Counted from the stretch's first letter, positions 49,201 through 61,037 are shown. The stretch is DNA of 64,000 nt from Ehretia macrophylla (GCA_037974665.1 CM075767.1:31211498-31275497), one strand, 5' to 3'. The notes: generated from the sequence alone by a model not told the origin. Program-made: numbers and translations.

Positions 49201-50864
49201 AGTTATTGGGTGGTTATAACTATTCTATTAACTATGTGCCAGGTAAGGCAAATGTTGTTGCTGATGCTTTGAGCCGAAAGGCTACTGTTGCAAGCTTGAT
49301 TATCAAGGACTGGGAGACTTTGGAAGAAATTTGTTCATGGAAACCAGAAGCTACCGAGGTGGGGATTCGATTTGCTAGTTTACAGATTCAGTCAGGATTG
49401 CTAGCACAGATCAGAGAGGCTCAGAAGACTGATCCTCACATCTTGAAGATCCAAGAGAAAGCTAAAGGGGGAGAGTTGGAGTTTAAATTACATGCAGATG
49501 GCATTTTCAGATTAAGGGATAGAGTATGTGTTCCTGATGATCCGACTTTGAAAAATGAGATCCTGTCCGAGGCACATAATTCGAGGTATACGATTCACCC
49601 GGGCAGTACAAAAATGTATAGAGATTTGAAGCAACACTTCTGGTGGAACAATATGAAGAGGGAGATTGCTGGGTATGTATCCAGATGTTTGACTTGTCAG
49701 AGGGTTAAAGTTGAGCATCAGAGGCCAGCCGGACTTCTACAGCCATTGTCGATTCCGCAGTGGAAGTGGGTACATATTACAATGGACCTTGTGACTGATC
49801 TTCCTAGATCTCCGAGAGGATGCGATTCTGTTTGGGTTGTTGTGGACCGCTTGACTAAAGTTACACACTTTATTCCCGTGAATAAACAGGATAGCCTTGA
49901 TAAGCTAGCTGAGCTTTATGTTGCTAATATTGTGAGATTGCATGGAGTACCACAGAGTATAGTGTCAGATAGGGATCCCAGATTCAGATCTCGTTTTTGG
50001 CAGAAGTTGCAAGAGGCCATGGGAACTAAGTTGAGCTTCAGTACTGCATATCATCCGCAAACTGATGGCCAGTCTGAGAGAACCATTAGGATCTTGGAAG
50101 ACATGCTTCGGGCATGTGTGCTTGACTTTGGGAAGAATTGGGAGAAGTTTTTGCCTTTAGCGGAGTTCGCCTACAACAATAGTTATCAATCTACTATAGG
50201 TATGGCTCCCTACGAGGCGTTGTATGGTCGTAAATGCAGATCCCCGTTATATTGGGAAGAGGTTCGAGAGATGAGAACAGTTGATCCGACTGTGTTACCT
50301 GAGATGATTAAGATGGTAGATAATGTTCACCTTATTCGCCAGCGTATGCTTACAGCTCAGAGTCGTCAGAAGAGTTATGCAGATAAGCACCGTCGGGATC
50401 TTAAGTTTGATTTGGGAGATTGGGTGTTTCTTAAGATTTCTCCACGGAAGGGATTGATTCGGCACGGTAAGAGCGGGAAGCTTAGTCCCAGGTATGTGGG
50501 TCCGTATGAGATCACCGAAAAGGTAGGTCCTTTGGCTTATCGATTAGCTTTGCCTCCGAGCTTGTCAAGACTGCACGATGTGTTCCACGTGTCTATGTTG
50601 AAGAAGTATCATCCAGACCCTTCGCATGTACTTGAACCAGAGCCTTTGCAGATTGAAGAGAAGTTGTCTTATGAAGAGAAACCGATTAGAATTGTGGATC
50701 GGAAAGTTCAAGAGCTTCGCAGAAAGAGTATTCCGTTAGTAAAGGTTCTGTGGAATCATCATGGGTTTGAGGAAGCGACTTGGGAAAGAGAAGACCAAGT
50801 TCGGGATCAGTATCCGGAGTTGTTTGTTGACCAGGTAAGAATTGCGTGGGCGCAATTGTTTTAA
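46248..50864 (+). CDS. Intact gag-pol polyprotein, Tekay-like chromovirus (second family)
   Basis: A single open frame of 1538 codons from ATG (MPPRRGTQG) to TAA at 50862-50864. Gag capsid domain about 60-235; two CCHC knuckles at C322-C335 and C342-C355; aspartic protease with DPGATHSF at D418; reverse transcriptase about 590-810 with FIDD at 752-755; RNase H with YSDAS (D901); integrase zinc finger H1110, H1117, C1147, C1150; catalytic triad D1180, D1241 and E1277 with D-35-E spacing; GPY at 1418-1420; chromodomain about 1475-1526. The protein would form particles, reverse-transcribe the RNA and integrate it; the chromodomain is known in this group to bind histone marks. No stop or frameshift is present, which suggests a young copy, but its own 5' LTR is gone. 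Assignment to Tekay/Del rests on domain order, chromodomain and LTR type. Confidence 0.97.
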   Translation: MPPRRGTQGIGSDEEAAEQGQQPLPEQFMATMTTAVDRITQVLHEQRQDRINPQGNQANPGGQGYRVENNQLEKFLRHEPGKFFGEPDDEAAERWINRVEKIFTALRYTNEARIDYASFLFEGDAEQWWNTVRLRWDCEDVPHLWDDFVSEFRDKYIPEMAMERREDEFVALKQGNMTVAQYEARFVSLSRYMPELVRPARRMIHRFVRGLRMDIQLHLTGQTYTTFPEAFQAASKFEKRKAEMLAESNQPSKKQFLGQSSQSQPRQYQASAQGSQQRPYQPQQQIQARPAVTRPQQGGTVPTPARAPAPTGNTAVRQNQLCNYCNRPGHIEANCWRKSGKCTGCGGDDHRVRDCPKYNNVQGRGGGQGVQNRAAGARPAQRVQARVFALDAEELPDNTAIVEGTFLLNTQPVKVLIDPGATHSFITPACARSVNVCIDKLPHEVEVSTPLGAKFVTKSICKSCDICIENRKFHADLIILPFRDFEIILGMDWLGKYYAQLDCRTKIVYLKVPDLPVLEIVGNCRAARIPLLSAIKTSKLLNRGCEAYLAYLINQPADKLSLNEVPIVRDFPGVFPEELPGLPPDREIEFVIDLVPGTAPISRSPYRMASAELQELKIQLQNLLEKGFIQPSSSPWGAPVLFVRKKDGTLRLCVDYRGLNQVTIKNKYPLPLIEELFDQLQGASVYSKFDLRQGYYQLRIRSDDIPKTAFRTRYGHYEFVVLPFGLTNAPAAFMDLMQRVFRPYLDQFVVIFIDDILVYSKNEAEHEQHLRIVLQTLQENKLFAKFSKCELWLNHISFLGHIISDRGISVDPAKIEVVSSWKRPETVSEIRSFLGLAGYYRRFVKDFSKISGPLSQLTRKKVAYNWDAKCESSFQELKKRLTTAPILALPEGTENFVVYSDASKEGLGCVLMQNGKVIAYASRKLKPYEVNYPTHDLELAAVVFPLKKWRHYLWGCRFEIFTDHKSLKYLFSQKDLNMRQRRWLELLGGYNYSINYVPGKANVVADALSRKATVASLIIKDWETLEEICSWKPEATEVGIRFASLQIQSGLLAQIREAQKTDPHILKIQEKAKGGELEFKLHADGIFRLRDRVCVPDDPTLKNEILSEAHNSRYTIHPGSTKMYRDLKQHFWWNNMKREIAGYVSRCLTCQRVKVEHQRPAGLLQPLSIPQWKWVHITMDLVTDLPRSPRGCDSVWVVVDRLTKVTHFIPVNKQDSLDKLAELYVANIVRLHGVPQSIVSDRDPRFRSRFWQKLQEAMGTKLSFSTAYHPQTDGQSERTIRILEDMLRACVLDFGKNWEKFLPLAEFAYNNSYQSTIGMAPYEALYGRKCRSPLYWEEVREMRTVDPTVLPEMIKMVDNVHLIRQRMLTAQSRQKSYADKHRRDLKFDLGDWVFLKISPRKGLIRHGKSGKLSPRYVGPYEITEKVGPLAYRLALPPSLSRLHDVFHVSMLKKYHPDPSHVLEPEPLQIEEKLSYEEKPIRIVDRKVQELRRKSIPLVKVLWNHHGFEEATWEREDQVRDQYPELFVDQVRIAWAQLF

Positions 50865-50875
50865 GGGGGAGAGGG
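50863..50875 (+). other. Polypurine tract of the second-family element
   Basis: AAGGGGGAGAGGG overlaps the gag-pol stop codon and abuts the 3' LTR. Confidence 0.9.
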
Positions 50876-51142
50876 TGTAATACCCGAGCCCGAAATGTGA
50901 ATTTTCTTTGTTTATTATTTTGAAAATTATATTTCCTTAAATTCTTTGTGAATTAATTGTTACATTCTCGCCGACGCAACGTGCATTGCATTTAAGGAGC
51001 GATAGCTAGATAACGATTTCTAGTCCTCAGCAAATAGTGAAACTAGTATTTAGATGACTTAAATTTTATATTTTAAATGTTGCTAGCTTTAATTGAACTT
51101 ACCTTAGCTGAAAAGGCTTTAAAACGCTCAAAATAGGGGCAT

Positions 51143-51208
51143 TTGACCAAGTTTTTTTAAGTTGTTGACCTTGACCTTTGACCTTTGACCATTTGACCCT
51201 TATATAAG
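51143..51208 (+). promoter_or_regulatory. LTR promoter: six W-box cores next to a TATA box
   Basis: TTGACC at 51143, 51165, 51171, 51178, 51185 and 51193 is followed by TATATAAG at 51201-51208. TTGAC(C/T) is the known core of the WRKY-binding W box. The close tandem spacing and position directly before the TATA box suggest stress-responsive transcription; this is inference. Confidence 0.65.
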
Positions 51209-52646
51209 CTAAAAACTAAGAAAAATAAAATAAAAAACAGCAGCAAACAACAGCAGCAGGCCGTGAGCTTCCATAGAGAAAAAAAAAAACCTTTCACCTA
51301 CCAAACGATCAATCTTCGCGTGTGCTCGTGCGGGGTGATTTCCGAGGCAACCAACGTTGTTTTCCTAGCGACTAGGAGTACCTAAGGTGAGGGAAGCATG
51401 TTATTTGCGCATTTATACGTTGTGTTTGTTAACTTTGTCAATTTTTAGATTTATCCGTAGATCGTTATTTAAAGCGATTTGATGCTTCTAGAATGTTCCT
51501 TAGCATTTGTAGAACATGTATTTATAGCTTTGTAACATTTTCTGCGGTTAAATGTTGTGATTGCAACTTGAATTGTGAAATGAATAGTGTTTTGTGAATA
51601 GTAAAACCTTGAAACGTTGAAATTGCACTGTTATGCTTTCCGTTGATGTAGAAACGTGCTAGGTATGCTAGAATGCTAAAATGTGTGGTTTGTTTGGGTT
51701 GCGTAGAGGAAAAAACGAGAATTAAGCCTTTGGGAAAGTCGGGGTCGTTTAGGTCAACTTTAGCATTTTCTCGTTTTGCGTGTTGGCATTGTTTCAGGAA
51801 GCCATGGAAGCACTTTTGGTGCGATTATGGCATTGGTTGGGTGTTTGGTTGTATTAGTTGTAGTTCAAACGAGAAAGGGGGAAATCGGGGCTTTGCGCGA
51901 GTTCTAGGGTAAAGTAAGGTTTCGGGGTCTTTAGACGTGCCTTATGGTGACCTAGGAGGATTGGCGAAGTCGGTTTCCAGAACTCGTAGCTCGTTTGGAA
52001 ATGGTAGTGTTTTGATAGTTGGGGCCGATTTGTGTTTTTGTGTGTTTTCTTGTCTTTATGCTTATAGAATGCTTAGAATTACTTGAATTACTTGTTTGAG
52101 CTGTTTTGGATTGAATTGCTTATCAAATTGCTGCTATTGCGTGTGAGAGTAACCTACTTTGTTATTCTCCCACGTGTGGCTTTATCGCTTGTTTATCGTC
52201 TTGTATCGAGTCTTACATTGCATAGTGTCTCGCGCGTGAGTGATGGGCCTCTCTGGGTAGCCTTGGGTTGCCAGTGTTGGTTGCTCTAGCTCCGCTACTA
52301 TTCCCTTTCTCGTTTGGGTTGCCTCCCAGGGAGATTTGGGTCGTAGGATTGATGGATACTTCCGGGGTATTCCAAACTGGTGTTATAAGGTGGTTTTGGG
52401 CCGGCGCGTCGTCATCGAATTCGTGTTTGAAAGGGGTTCGTGAAAAGAGTATCGTATCCTTTGAATGAGTGTTTGCAGCTTTAAATACTTGCCTTGCTTT
52501 ATTATTGGCTTTGGATGTAACTTATATGGTTTGTATGTATTGCTTGGCTAATTGCATTGCATACTCCTCTCATCTCCGTCCTTGAGACCAATTGCCCTCG
52601 CTGAGCAATAGTTTTTGCTCATTCCTTTCTATACTATGTTTTTACA

Positions 52647-52712
52647 GGAGTAGTTGAAGCAGACCCTCTCGAGGTAATTGAGGAGGAGGAGCAGGTGGAG
52701 GTGTTTCCGTGA
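52647..52712 (+). other. Acidic frame after a splice-acceptor-like site in the second-family LTR
   Basis: The tract CTATGTTTTTACAG ends at 52647. The frame beginning GVVEADPLEV contains a run of glutamates and ends in TGA after 21 codons. It is similar in place and composition to the acidic frames in the first-family LTRs, but not clearly homologous in sequence. Function unknown. Confidence 0.35.
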
Positions 52713-53160
52713 TAGCACTTACCTGCTTTGCTGGTGGTTGGTTACCAGTTTTGTGCAAACCTTGTTTGTTATGTATATTGCGTGAAGGACGCTTAATTTT
52801 GAGGCTTGTAGCCTTGTATGTATTTTCCTATTTTGAGACCTTTAATGGTCTTTTGTTGTAATGGATTAAAGTTTGTAATGTTGTAACTTGTACTCTGATG
52901 ACTAGTGAAGAAATGCATGCTAATGGCTAATGGTTTAGTGGCATAAGTACTTGTGTAGTATGCATAGCATTTTTGGTTTGGAAAGTTGGATAATAAGGAA
53001 TGTATGTTTTATAGAAAGTTGGCTTGTTTTGATTATTTTATGGCTTTCGCAAGTATTATATTGTTTTTAGGGTTTTCGGATCGTCCGCGGTACAGAGGAG
53101 ACTCCGTCCGTGTGTCGGGTCCGGGCTTGGCCTTTTGCGGGGTCGGGTCGGGGCGTGACA

Positions 53161-56100
53161 ATGCCTATCAGACTAATCCCGGTATAGCTATGTTCAATAT
53201 GATGGCAACTTCCATGGATCGTGTATCACGTGTAATGGAGCATCAGGATGCTCGTGAGGGCAACAACAACATCAACAACAGGAATGAGGGTAACCATGTG
53301 AGACATAACAGAATGAAGGAATTCCTGGACTTTCGCCCGTCTAAATTCTACGGGGAAGCTGATGATGAGAAAGCCGAGGCTTGGCTGTCCGAAATCGAGA
53401 AGATTTTCAAGCCACTCGATTATACAGATGAAGAGAAAGTGGAGTTTGCTATATTTCTGTTGCATAGGGATGCCGAGCATTGGTGGCACACTGTAGAGGC
53501 ACTGTGGGAGACTGATCAGACACCTCGCTTGTGGGGTAATTTTGTTAAGGCGTTTAAGGAAAAATATGTACCTGCAGTCTCTAGGCAGAGGCGGATCGAG
53601 GAGTTTATGCACTTGACCCAGGGTAATATGACGGTGGCCCAGTACGAGGCACGTTTTGATCGACTGTCCTGTTATGCTCAGTATATGGTTTGTACTCCGG
53701 AGGCAAAAATGTGGAAATTTACTGTTGGTTTGAGACCAGAGATTCAGGACCAGTTAGCTTCTCATGACTTCGATACTTATTCTGCTCTCTTTGCTGCTGC
53801 CTCTCGAGTTGAGAAGAGGAAACTAGATGGAGCCGGTTCGAGTCAACCAAACAAGAAACCATACCAGCCTCCAAGTCAGCAGAGGAAATTCCATAGTCAG
53901 GGTCGTAACCAAGGCCAGAGCCAGAGCAGGTCAGGGAATAACCGTGGCCCGACGAAAGCGCCATCAGCCTCTTCCGCCCGTGGATCCACAGGTAGTTCAC
54001 CTGCTACTCAGTCCGTCAGCTGCTCATATTGTGACAGGAAGGGGCATACCGAGGCCCAGTGTTGGAGAAAGTTGGGACGATGTATGAGGTGCGGCAGTGA
54101 TCAGCACCAGATCAAGGATTGCCCTAAACGTCAAGTAGGGCAGAATCAGGGTAAACCAGCCGGTAGAGGCAAGACTCCAGCTCCTAGGGTCCAGGCACGA
54201 GCTTATGCTATCGAGTGCGAGGAGATTCCAGATGAGACCGTTGTTGTTGAAGGTACATTCTTCATACTGAATCAACCTGTTAAGGTGTTAATTGACCTGG
54301 GTGCTACTCATTCATTTATTACTCCATTATGTGTGGAACGTGTGAAATTGAAAGTTGTATGTTTGCCATTTGAAGTAGAAGTTGGTACTCCAATGGGTTC
54401 TAAACTTGTAACTAGTTCAGTTTGTAAAGCATGTAGAATCCAAATTAAGGATAGGGAATTCTCAGCCAATCTTATTGTATTACCTTTTCGAGACTACGAG
54501 GTCATTTTAGGGATGGACTGGCTGGCAAAACATCATGTCCAACTGGATTGCCGGGCGAAGATTTTAACGTTCCGGGTACCTGATCAACCGATACTGGAGG
54601 TTTTGGGCCAAAGAGATTTCACCGGGAGTTCCATCATTTCATCTACAAAAGCCGTGAAGTCCTTGCGGAGAGGATGCAGCGGATACTTGGCTTACCTTAT
54701 CAACAAGCCGTCGGATAAAGCTAAGTTGGAGGAGATTCCTGTGATCAAAGACTATGCAGATGTATTCCCTGAAGAATTACCTGGTTTGCCCCCAAATCGG
54801 GAGATCGAGTTTGTTATAGAGTTGCTACCTGGCGCCCAGCCGATATCAAAAGCTCCCTATCGTATGGCACCGGCCGAGCTACAAGAATTAAAGGACCAAT
54901 TGCAATGATTGTTGAAGAAGGGGTTTGTGCAACCGAGTTCTTCACCGTGGGGTGCGCCAGTTCTATTTGTTAAGAAGAAAGATGGAACGTTGAGGCTATG
55001 CATTGACTACCGAGGATTGAACCAAGTGACTGTCAAGAATAAATACCCACTTCCCCTAATTGACGAGTTATTTGATCAACTGCAAGGAGCCAAAGTGTAT
55101 TCAAAACTCGACTTGAGGCAAGGATATTATCAGTTGCGGATCAAGAAGGAAGATGTGCCTCAAACGACTTTCAGGACGAGATATGGGTACTATGAATATA
55201 TGGTGATGCCTTTTGGACTAACTAATGCCCCTGCAGCCTTTATGGATTTGATGCATAGGGTGTTTCAACCCTACTTGGACCAATTTGTGGTGATCTTCAT
55301 TGATGATATTTTGGTATACTCGAAATCGGAGGTTCGTGAAGGATTTCTCTAAGATTGCAGGACCGCTTACAAAGCTCACACAAAAGAAAACCAAGTTCGT
55401 GTGGGACGATAAGTGTGAGAACAGCTTCCAAGAGTTGAAGAAGAGATTGACTACTGCACCAGTTCTTGCATTGCCTGAAGGGAGTCAAGGTTTTGTAATC
55501 TATAGTGACGCTTCGAAAGAAGGATTGGGATGTGTATTGATGCAAAATGGAAGAGTTATTGCTTATGCCTCTAGGAAACCAAAGCCGTATGAGATGAATT
55601 ACCCGACGCATGATTTGGAGTTAGCGGCTATTGTATTTGCACTCAATAAATGGAGGCATTATCTGTGGGGTAACAAGTTTGAGGTATTTACCGATCATAA
55701 GAGCTTGAAATACTTGTTCTCTCAAAAGGAGTTGAATATGAGGCAAAGGCGTTGGATGGAGCTTTTGGATGATTATAACTGCTCAATTAATTATGTGCCC
55801 GGTAAGGCGAACGTAGTCGCAGATGCCTTAAGCAGAAAAGCAAGCATGGCGAAACTGGAAGTCAAGGTGCAGGAGTTGTTGGGGGAAGCGTTTCTATGGA
55901 AACCACAATTGACTCAGAAGGGGTTACTTTTTGCCACTACCCAAGTTCAATCGACTTTGTTATCTGAGTTACGAGAGGCTCAACAGAAGGACCAACAATA
56001 TCAAAAGATTAAGGAAAGCAATGCAGATTTCAAGTTTCACGATGATGGTGTTTGGAGGTTTAGGAACCGGGTTTGTGTTCCCAATGAGCCAGAGCTGAAA

Positions 56101-57471
56101 AAGAAGATTCTTGAGGAAGCACATAATTCAAGATATACTATTCACCCCGGTGGAAACAAGATGTATCGGGATTTGAAGCAACACTATTGGTGGAATAACA
56201 TGAAAAGAGAAATTGCGGAGTTTGTAGCACGGTGTTTGACTTGCCAGAGAGTCAAAGCAGAACATCAACGACCCGCTGGTTTACTTCAGCCGTTGGAGAT
56301 TCCTCAATGGAAATGGGAACATATCACTATGGATTTTGTTATGGACCTGCCTAGATCACAGAAGGGTCGTGACGCCGTTTGGGTTATAGTAGATAGATTG
56401 ACTAAGTCGGCGCACTTTTTACCAATAAACAAGGAGGATAGTCCTGAGAAACTGGGAGATATGTATGTGGCGGAGATTGTAAGATTGCACGGGATGCCTG
56501 TGAGTATTGTATCGGATAGGGATCCTCGTTTTACTTCCCGATTTTGGAAGAGATTGCAGGAAGCTTTGGGGACGAAATTGAGTTTTAGCACGGCTTATCA
56601 CCCTCAGACGGACGGTCAATCGGAGAGAACCATTCAGATTTTGGAGGATATGCTAAGGGCATGTGTGTTGGACTTCGGGAAAGGTTGGGAGAAATATCTA
56701 TCTCTAGCGGAGTTCGCCTACAACAATAGTTATTAGGCCACGATCGGGATGGCCCCTTTTGAGGCGCTGTATGGACGTAAGTGTCGATCCCCAATCTACT
56801 GGGATGAAGTAGGTGAGACGAAGACTTTTGACCCGACCCTTTTACCTGAACTGACGAAGATTGTTGATAACATCCACCTCATCCGGAAACGGATGCTTAC
56901 CGCCCAGAGCAGGCAGAAGAGTTATGCAGACCGACGGAGACGGAGTCTCGAATTTGAGGTTGGCGACAAGGTGTTCTTGAAGATATCACCCCGGAGGGGA
57001 CTGATTAAACATGGCAAGGGTGGAAAGTTGAGCCCGAGATTTGTAGGACCGTTTGAGATAGTTGAGAAGGTTGGCAAGTTGGCGTATCGCCTAGCACTAC
57101 CCCAGAACCTCTCCAATATTCATGACGTCTTTCATGTATCGATGCTGCGGAAGTATCATCCTGACCCGTCGCATATCTTGGAGCCAGAGCCGTTGCAGCT
57201 TCGGGAAAACTTGTCTTGCGAGGAGAAGCCCATTCGGATCTTAGACCAACAGGATCGGGAGTTGCGCAACAGAACTATACCGATGGTGAAAGTTCTGTGG
57301 GATCATCATGGAGTTGAAGAAGCAACGTGGGAAAGGCGAGACCAGATGGAGCAGCAATATCCAGCATTATTTCAAGGTAATATTGAATTTTGGGACGAAA
57401 TTCTTTTAAGGAGGGGAGGATGTGAGGCCCGACCCCGAATTGCGTGCGATACCTCGTTTTGCGTACCCTAA
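53161..57471 (+). pseudogene. Decayed gag-pol of element F (first family)
   Basis: It begins in gag at AYQTNPGIAMFN; the first codons were cut off by the second-family insertion. Gag, two CCHC knuckles near 54024-54125, and protease with a D-L-G variant of the usual D-P-G (IDLGATHSF near 54290) run open to TGA at 54906-54908, where GGA is expected. RT follows with FIDD near 55295. At about 55331 a deletion of roughly 230 bp removes the connection from RT to RNase H and shifts frame. RNase H and integrase are open from 55340 to TAG at 56734-56736 (CAG expected), then the integrase end, GPF and chromodomain run to 57471 inside the LTR. The upstream open frame from 52986 enters from the LTR by chance. 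Confidence 0.93.
57408..57420 (+). other. Polypurine tract of element F
   Basis: AAGGAGGGGAGGA directly against the LTR start at 57421. Confidence 0.9.
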
Positions 57472-60400
57472 ACTAGATTTGCGTGCCATGACCTAGGTTT
57501 GAGAATTGTATTTAGTTTGTGTGCCTTGCATTGAATTTCGTGCATTCATATAGGGTTACGTGCGTTTACTTGAAAAACGTGCGTTCGTCTCGTAGTTCGT
57601 GTCCTACCTTGAAGTGCGTGCCCTAAACCTAGGAAAGCGTGTCTTCACGCTAATCAAGAAAGCATCTTACACGAAACACTAGGCTATTAAACAATCCTAC
57701 AAAATCCACTAACAATATAATAATCCAAATTCCTTTCACTAGAAGACAAAAATGCACCAAAAACAAAACATTCTTTATTCTTTTTGCATTATTCTTTTTT
57801 TTTTTTTTTGCACTTCCAAGATACAATTAAATAATGCTTAAGTTGACAAAATTCAGCATTCTTTAATGCCTTGGCCGACCATATCAAGCTTTTTGCACAA
57901 GGTTTGAACAACATAAATTAAATTTGCATGCTAGACAAACTATGTCACCAAAATGCATTAAAAAAATGATATAAAAACCTTCCACTTGCACACTATTCTC
58001 GGCCATATCACTTTGGCCATGCTAAGCATTTCAAATTGAAGCATTTTGATGACACAAATCAGAATTTGGACTGCCCAAGGCTGACCAAACCCTTAAAGCA
58101 CTTGCAAGCCATCACTTTGCCATATTTTCTTCATTCCTCTTTCGTTTCTCTCTCTCTTCCTCTCATTTCTCTCTTCTCTCGGCTTTAGCTGCACATTATT
58201 ACCTCCTTGGCTTGTCTTCTTCACCAATTAGCTGAGCAAGGTCGAAACAGCCATCAAGTAAACCAAGCAAGCAAGCTAGAGTTTGAAAAAAAAACACTCA
58301 TGCATGTGCATTAGAGCTTCATTTCGGTCCTAGGTAAGCTTCTTGACATTCATTTATTTTCTTCATGTTTTAACTACATGCATGCACTAAGAGGTTGATC
58401 ACTAGGCTAGGAAAAATAGAGAAAACCAAGTTTAAATCTCAGCCAAGCAAGGAGAAGAACAGATTTGAGCTTCAACCAGGTTTTTGAGCAGAGTTTGATT
58501 GATTCCAAAGGTGAGGATTAAAAGCTTTTGAAAACTCTTTGAAATTTCACATGCATGTTCACAAATGTGTATATTTGCTTCTGTACTTGAGTTGTGTGGT
58601 CGTTCATGAGCTTAAACAACCATGCATGGCAAGAACTTGGCTTGAAAATTATGCTAGGTAAAGTCGAATTTATGAGACAGCTTTCTGACCAGTCTGTTCG
58701 AGGTAATTTTGGCTAAGACAATGATGTTGAAATTTCGTAAAAATCACTAGGTGACTAGTTTGGACAGTTTTGAACAATTTTCGCAGAAATAGGCAAAGTC
58801 AAATTTTGGCTCTAAGGTCCTCAAAATGGCAAAATCGCGAAAGGTAGCTAAATCTGGAAAAATTTGAGGAAATGAAACAGTTTTGGCAGATGCACTGACT
58901 ATGCAGAACGAGAGGTTTTTGACCTAGCAAATGACATCCAAATTGCGTGAAATTTTGTGTACTTCTATATTTTTCAGTTGTGGACACTTTTGCCAGAAAT
59001 AGGCTTAGGCAAAAAATGAACCTAAGGACCTCAAAAACATGAAATATCGAAAGATAGGCAAATCTGGACAGTTTTGTGCAGTTTCATTATTTCGGCTATA
59101 TCTAATGATCCCGAACTCCAATTGATGCAAGGTTTGTTTCTGATTTTAGTTAACTTCTTAAGCTTTAATTTGAAATCTTATTCACTGCATTTGGAGATTG
59201 TTTGTTTATCTGATTGATTGTGAGAAAACAGCCTATTGCAGTGAGTGTTCCACTTAGCTATGTGCTTGGAAAACTATTGTAATCTCTTTTGTGGCACTAA
59301 TTTCTTGGAAATGTGGTGTTGGAATATTATGTGGACTGTTTTGAGCACTTGAGGATGTATGAATTGATTGATGCATGACTTGGGAATGATGTTAAGTTGA
59401 CTTAGGGTTTTGATCGCACGATTATGCATGAAATAGAAACCCTAATGACTTAGTATTCTTGCTAAGTGCTCACCATTGGATATTGCGAGGAAACTGTACG
59501 TTGCGTGGGCTGCCCGTAAATGTTTTATAATTTCAAAAGTGATATTGACCATTGCATGTTGACAAATAAGCTTTTCTTGCATTTGAACCCATGTTGATAT
59601 CATTGCAAGTTGAGTAATCTTATCACTTGATTGCGTGGACCTTTTAGTGAGTTATATGTCCTGTTTTACATGTGTTACATGGCTGCCCGTTTAATTTCCA
59701 TATAACTCTATATGCCTTTCAAGTGAAATTTCCTATCTTATCGTGTTCTGCTTGTTTATCTGTCAATGTGCAATCTTATGACTGTCCGGAGGCAACCTAC
59801 TTTGTTGTCCTCCTTCTGTGATATATATTACCTGTCATAAATGTGCATTGCATACAAGGTTGCAACCTTTCCTGTCGGCATGGTAGTGATCACGTACGCC
59901 GGGCGGTATCGGGCTTGCCGGTGATACCGTGACCACCATGGTCCCATTCCCTCTCTCGCTTGGGGGCTAGACTTCCTCGGAGAGTTGAGTCGTAGGATTT
60001 TGGGGTACATCCGGAGTACACCCACCTGGTGTGTTTGGGGAATGATTCGAAGTCGGCCGCAACAATTGATCCTGGATCTGATCTGAGAGCAAAAGCTCAC
60101 CGTATCCTTTTATTATGTGTATAAGTACTCCCGCTTGGATCCTAGAGAACCTCAGGGAGGAAAGACTGGTATTCCTGTTTCTGTATTTGTATTTCTATAC
60201 TTGTACTTCTGTTGTATTCATGTTTGAAAAAGGGATTTTCATAAGTTTAATCGGAAAATGAGTTTCAAAACTTATTTCTCGTTCCCCCTCGCTGAGTTCA
60301 TAAGGACTCACCCTCTTTTATCATTTCAGGTGAAGAAGAACAGGTACAGGAACCCGAGCTCAATGTACCTAATGATGAACCCCTGGAATGATTGCTTGTT

Positions 60401-61026
60401 ATTGTTGTTTTGCTTGAACGTGACTTCTTGTGAACTTTTGTTACTTGAAGACTATTTCCCTTATGTTATTTGTTGCTTGTGATGTAAAAGACCCCCGCTG
60501 TAATTTGGGGTCTAATTTTGGTTTGTACTTTTAAGTAGACTGATACTAGACATGACACTACTATGATCGTTTTGCTTTTACTACCGCTAGTATCTATCAC
60601 AGGTTATGATGCTTAGTTAAGGAATAGGTAAATGAATTTATCCAATCTCAACCGGTACTCGCTAATAAGTTAAGATCAACAGGTATATTTTGAAACGAGA
60701 ATAAATGGACAAACGAGACATAGTATCAAGCTAGGTTATAAATCGAACGGGACGTCAAAATAACCAATAGGTAATTCAATTGATGATTAAATAGTAAATT
60801 CTAGTCGGGAATGAACTTGAATTGGAAGTTTTGAGGCTGTTAGAAAATTCAGGTCAAAACAAAGAGCCCAATTACAGCCGTTATGCTGCCGAATTTCTGG
60901 AAAATTTTGGAGTCTAGAATAAAACGTTAAGTGTTAAACCTCCTAGAACGATTAAGAATGTGAATGGACTTGAATGTTTAGATCACACCCTAGTCTAACC
61001 TTTATAGGCCGGGTTGGGGCGTGACA
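57421..61026 (+). repeat. LTR-G, complete (3606 bp)
   Basis: TGTGAGGCCCGACC to GGGGCGTGACA. This is the only complete LTR of the D/G subfamily here. Almost identical to LTR-D over their shared length. Landmarks are the CT-rich tract near 58138-58180, the conserved module near 59870-60040, and the splice-acceptor-like tract with acidic frame at 60329-60391. It is followed by another PBS, so it also acts as a 5' LTR for the leader behind it. Confidence 0.94.
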
Positions 61027-61037
61027 CCTTAGAAGAA

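Larger units (their letters stand above)
50876..53160 (+). repeat. 3' LTR of the second-family element (2285 bp)
   Basis: It runs from TGTAATACCCG to GGGGCGTGACA with TG...CA termini. It contains six TTGACC cores and TATATAAG at 51143-51208, a conserved module shared with the other family near 52225-52390, and a splice-acceptor-like tract followed by an acidic frame at 52647-52712. The open frame at 52083-52289 shows no known domain. After it, first-family gag continues with ATGCC. Confidence 0.94.

Noticed and set aside
52986-53160. Start of a 640-codon frame reading from the second-family LTR into gag of element F
   Set aside because: The first 58 codons are LTR sequence that happens to be in frame; it is a fusion by insertion, not an evolved gene.
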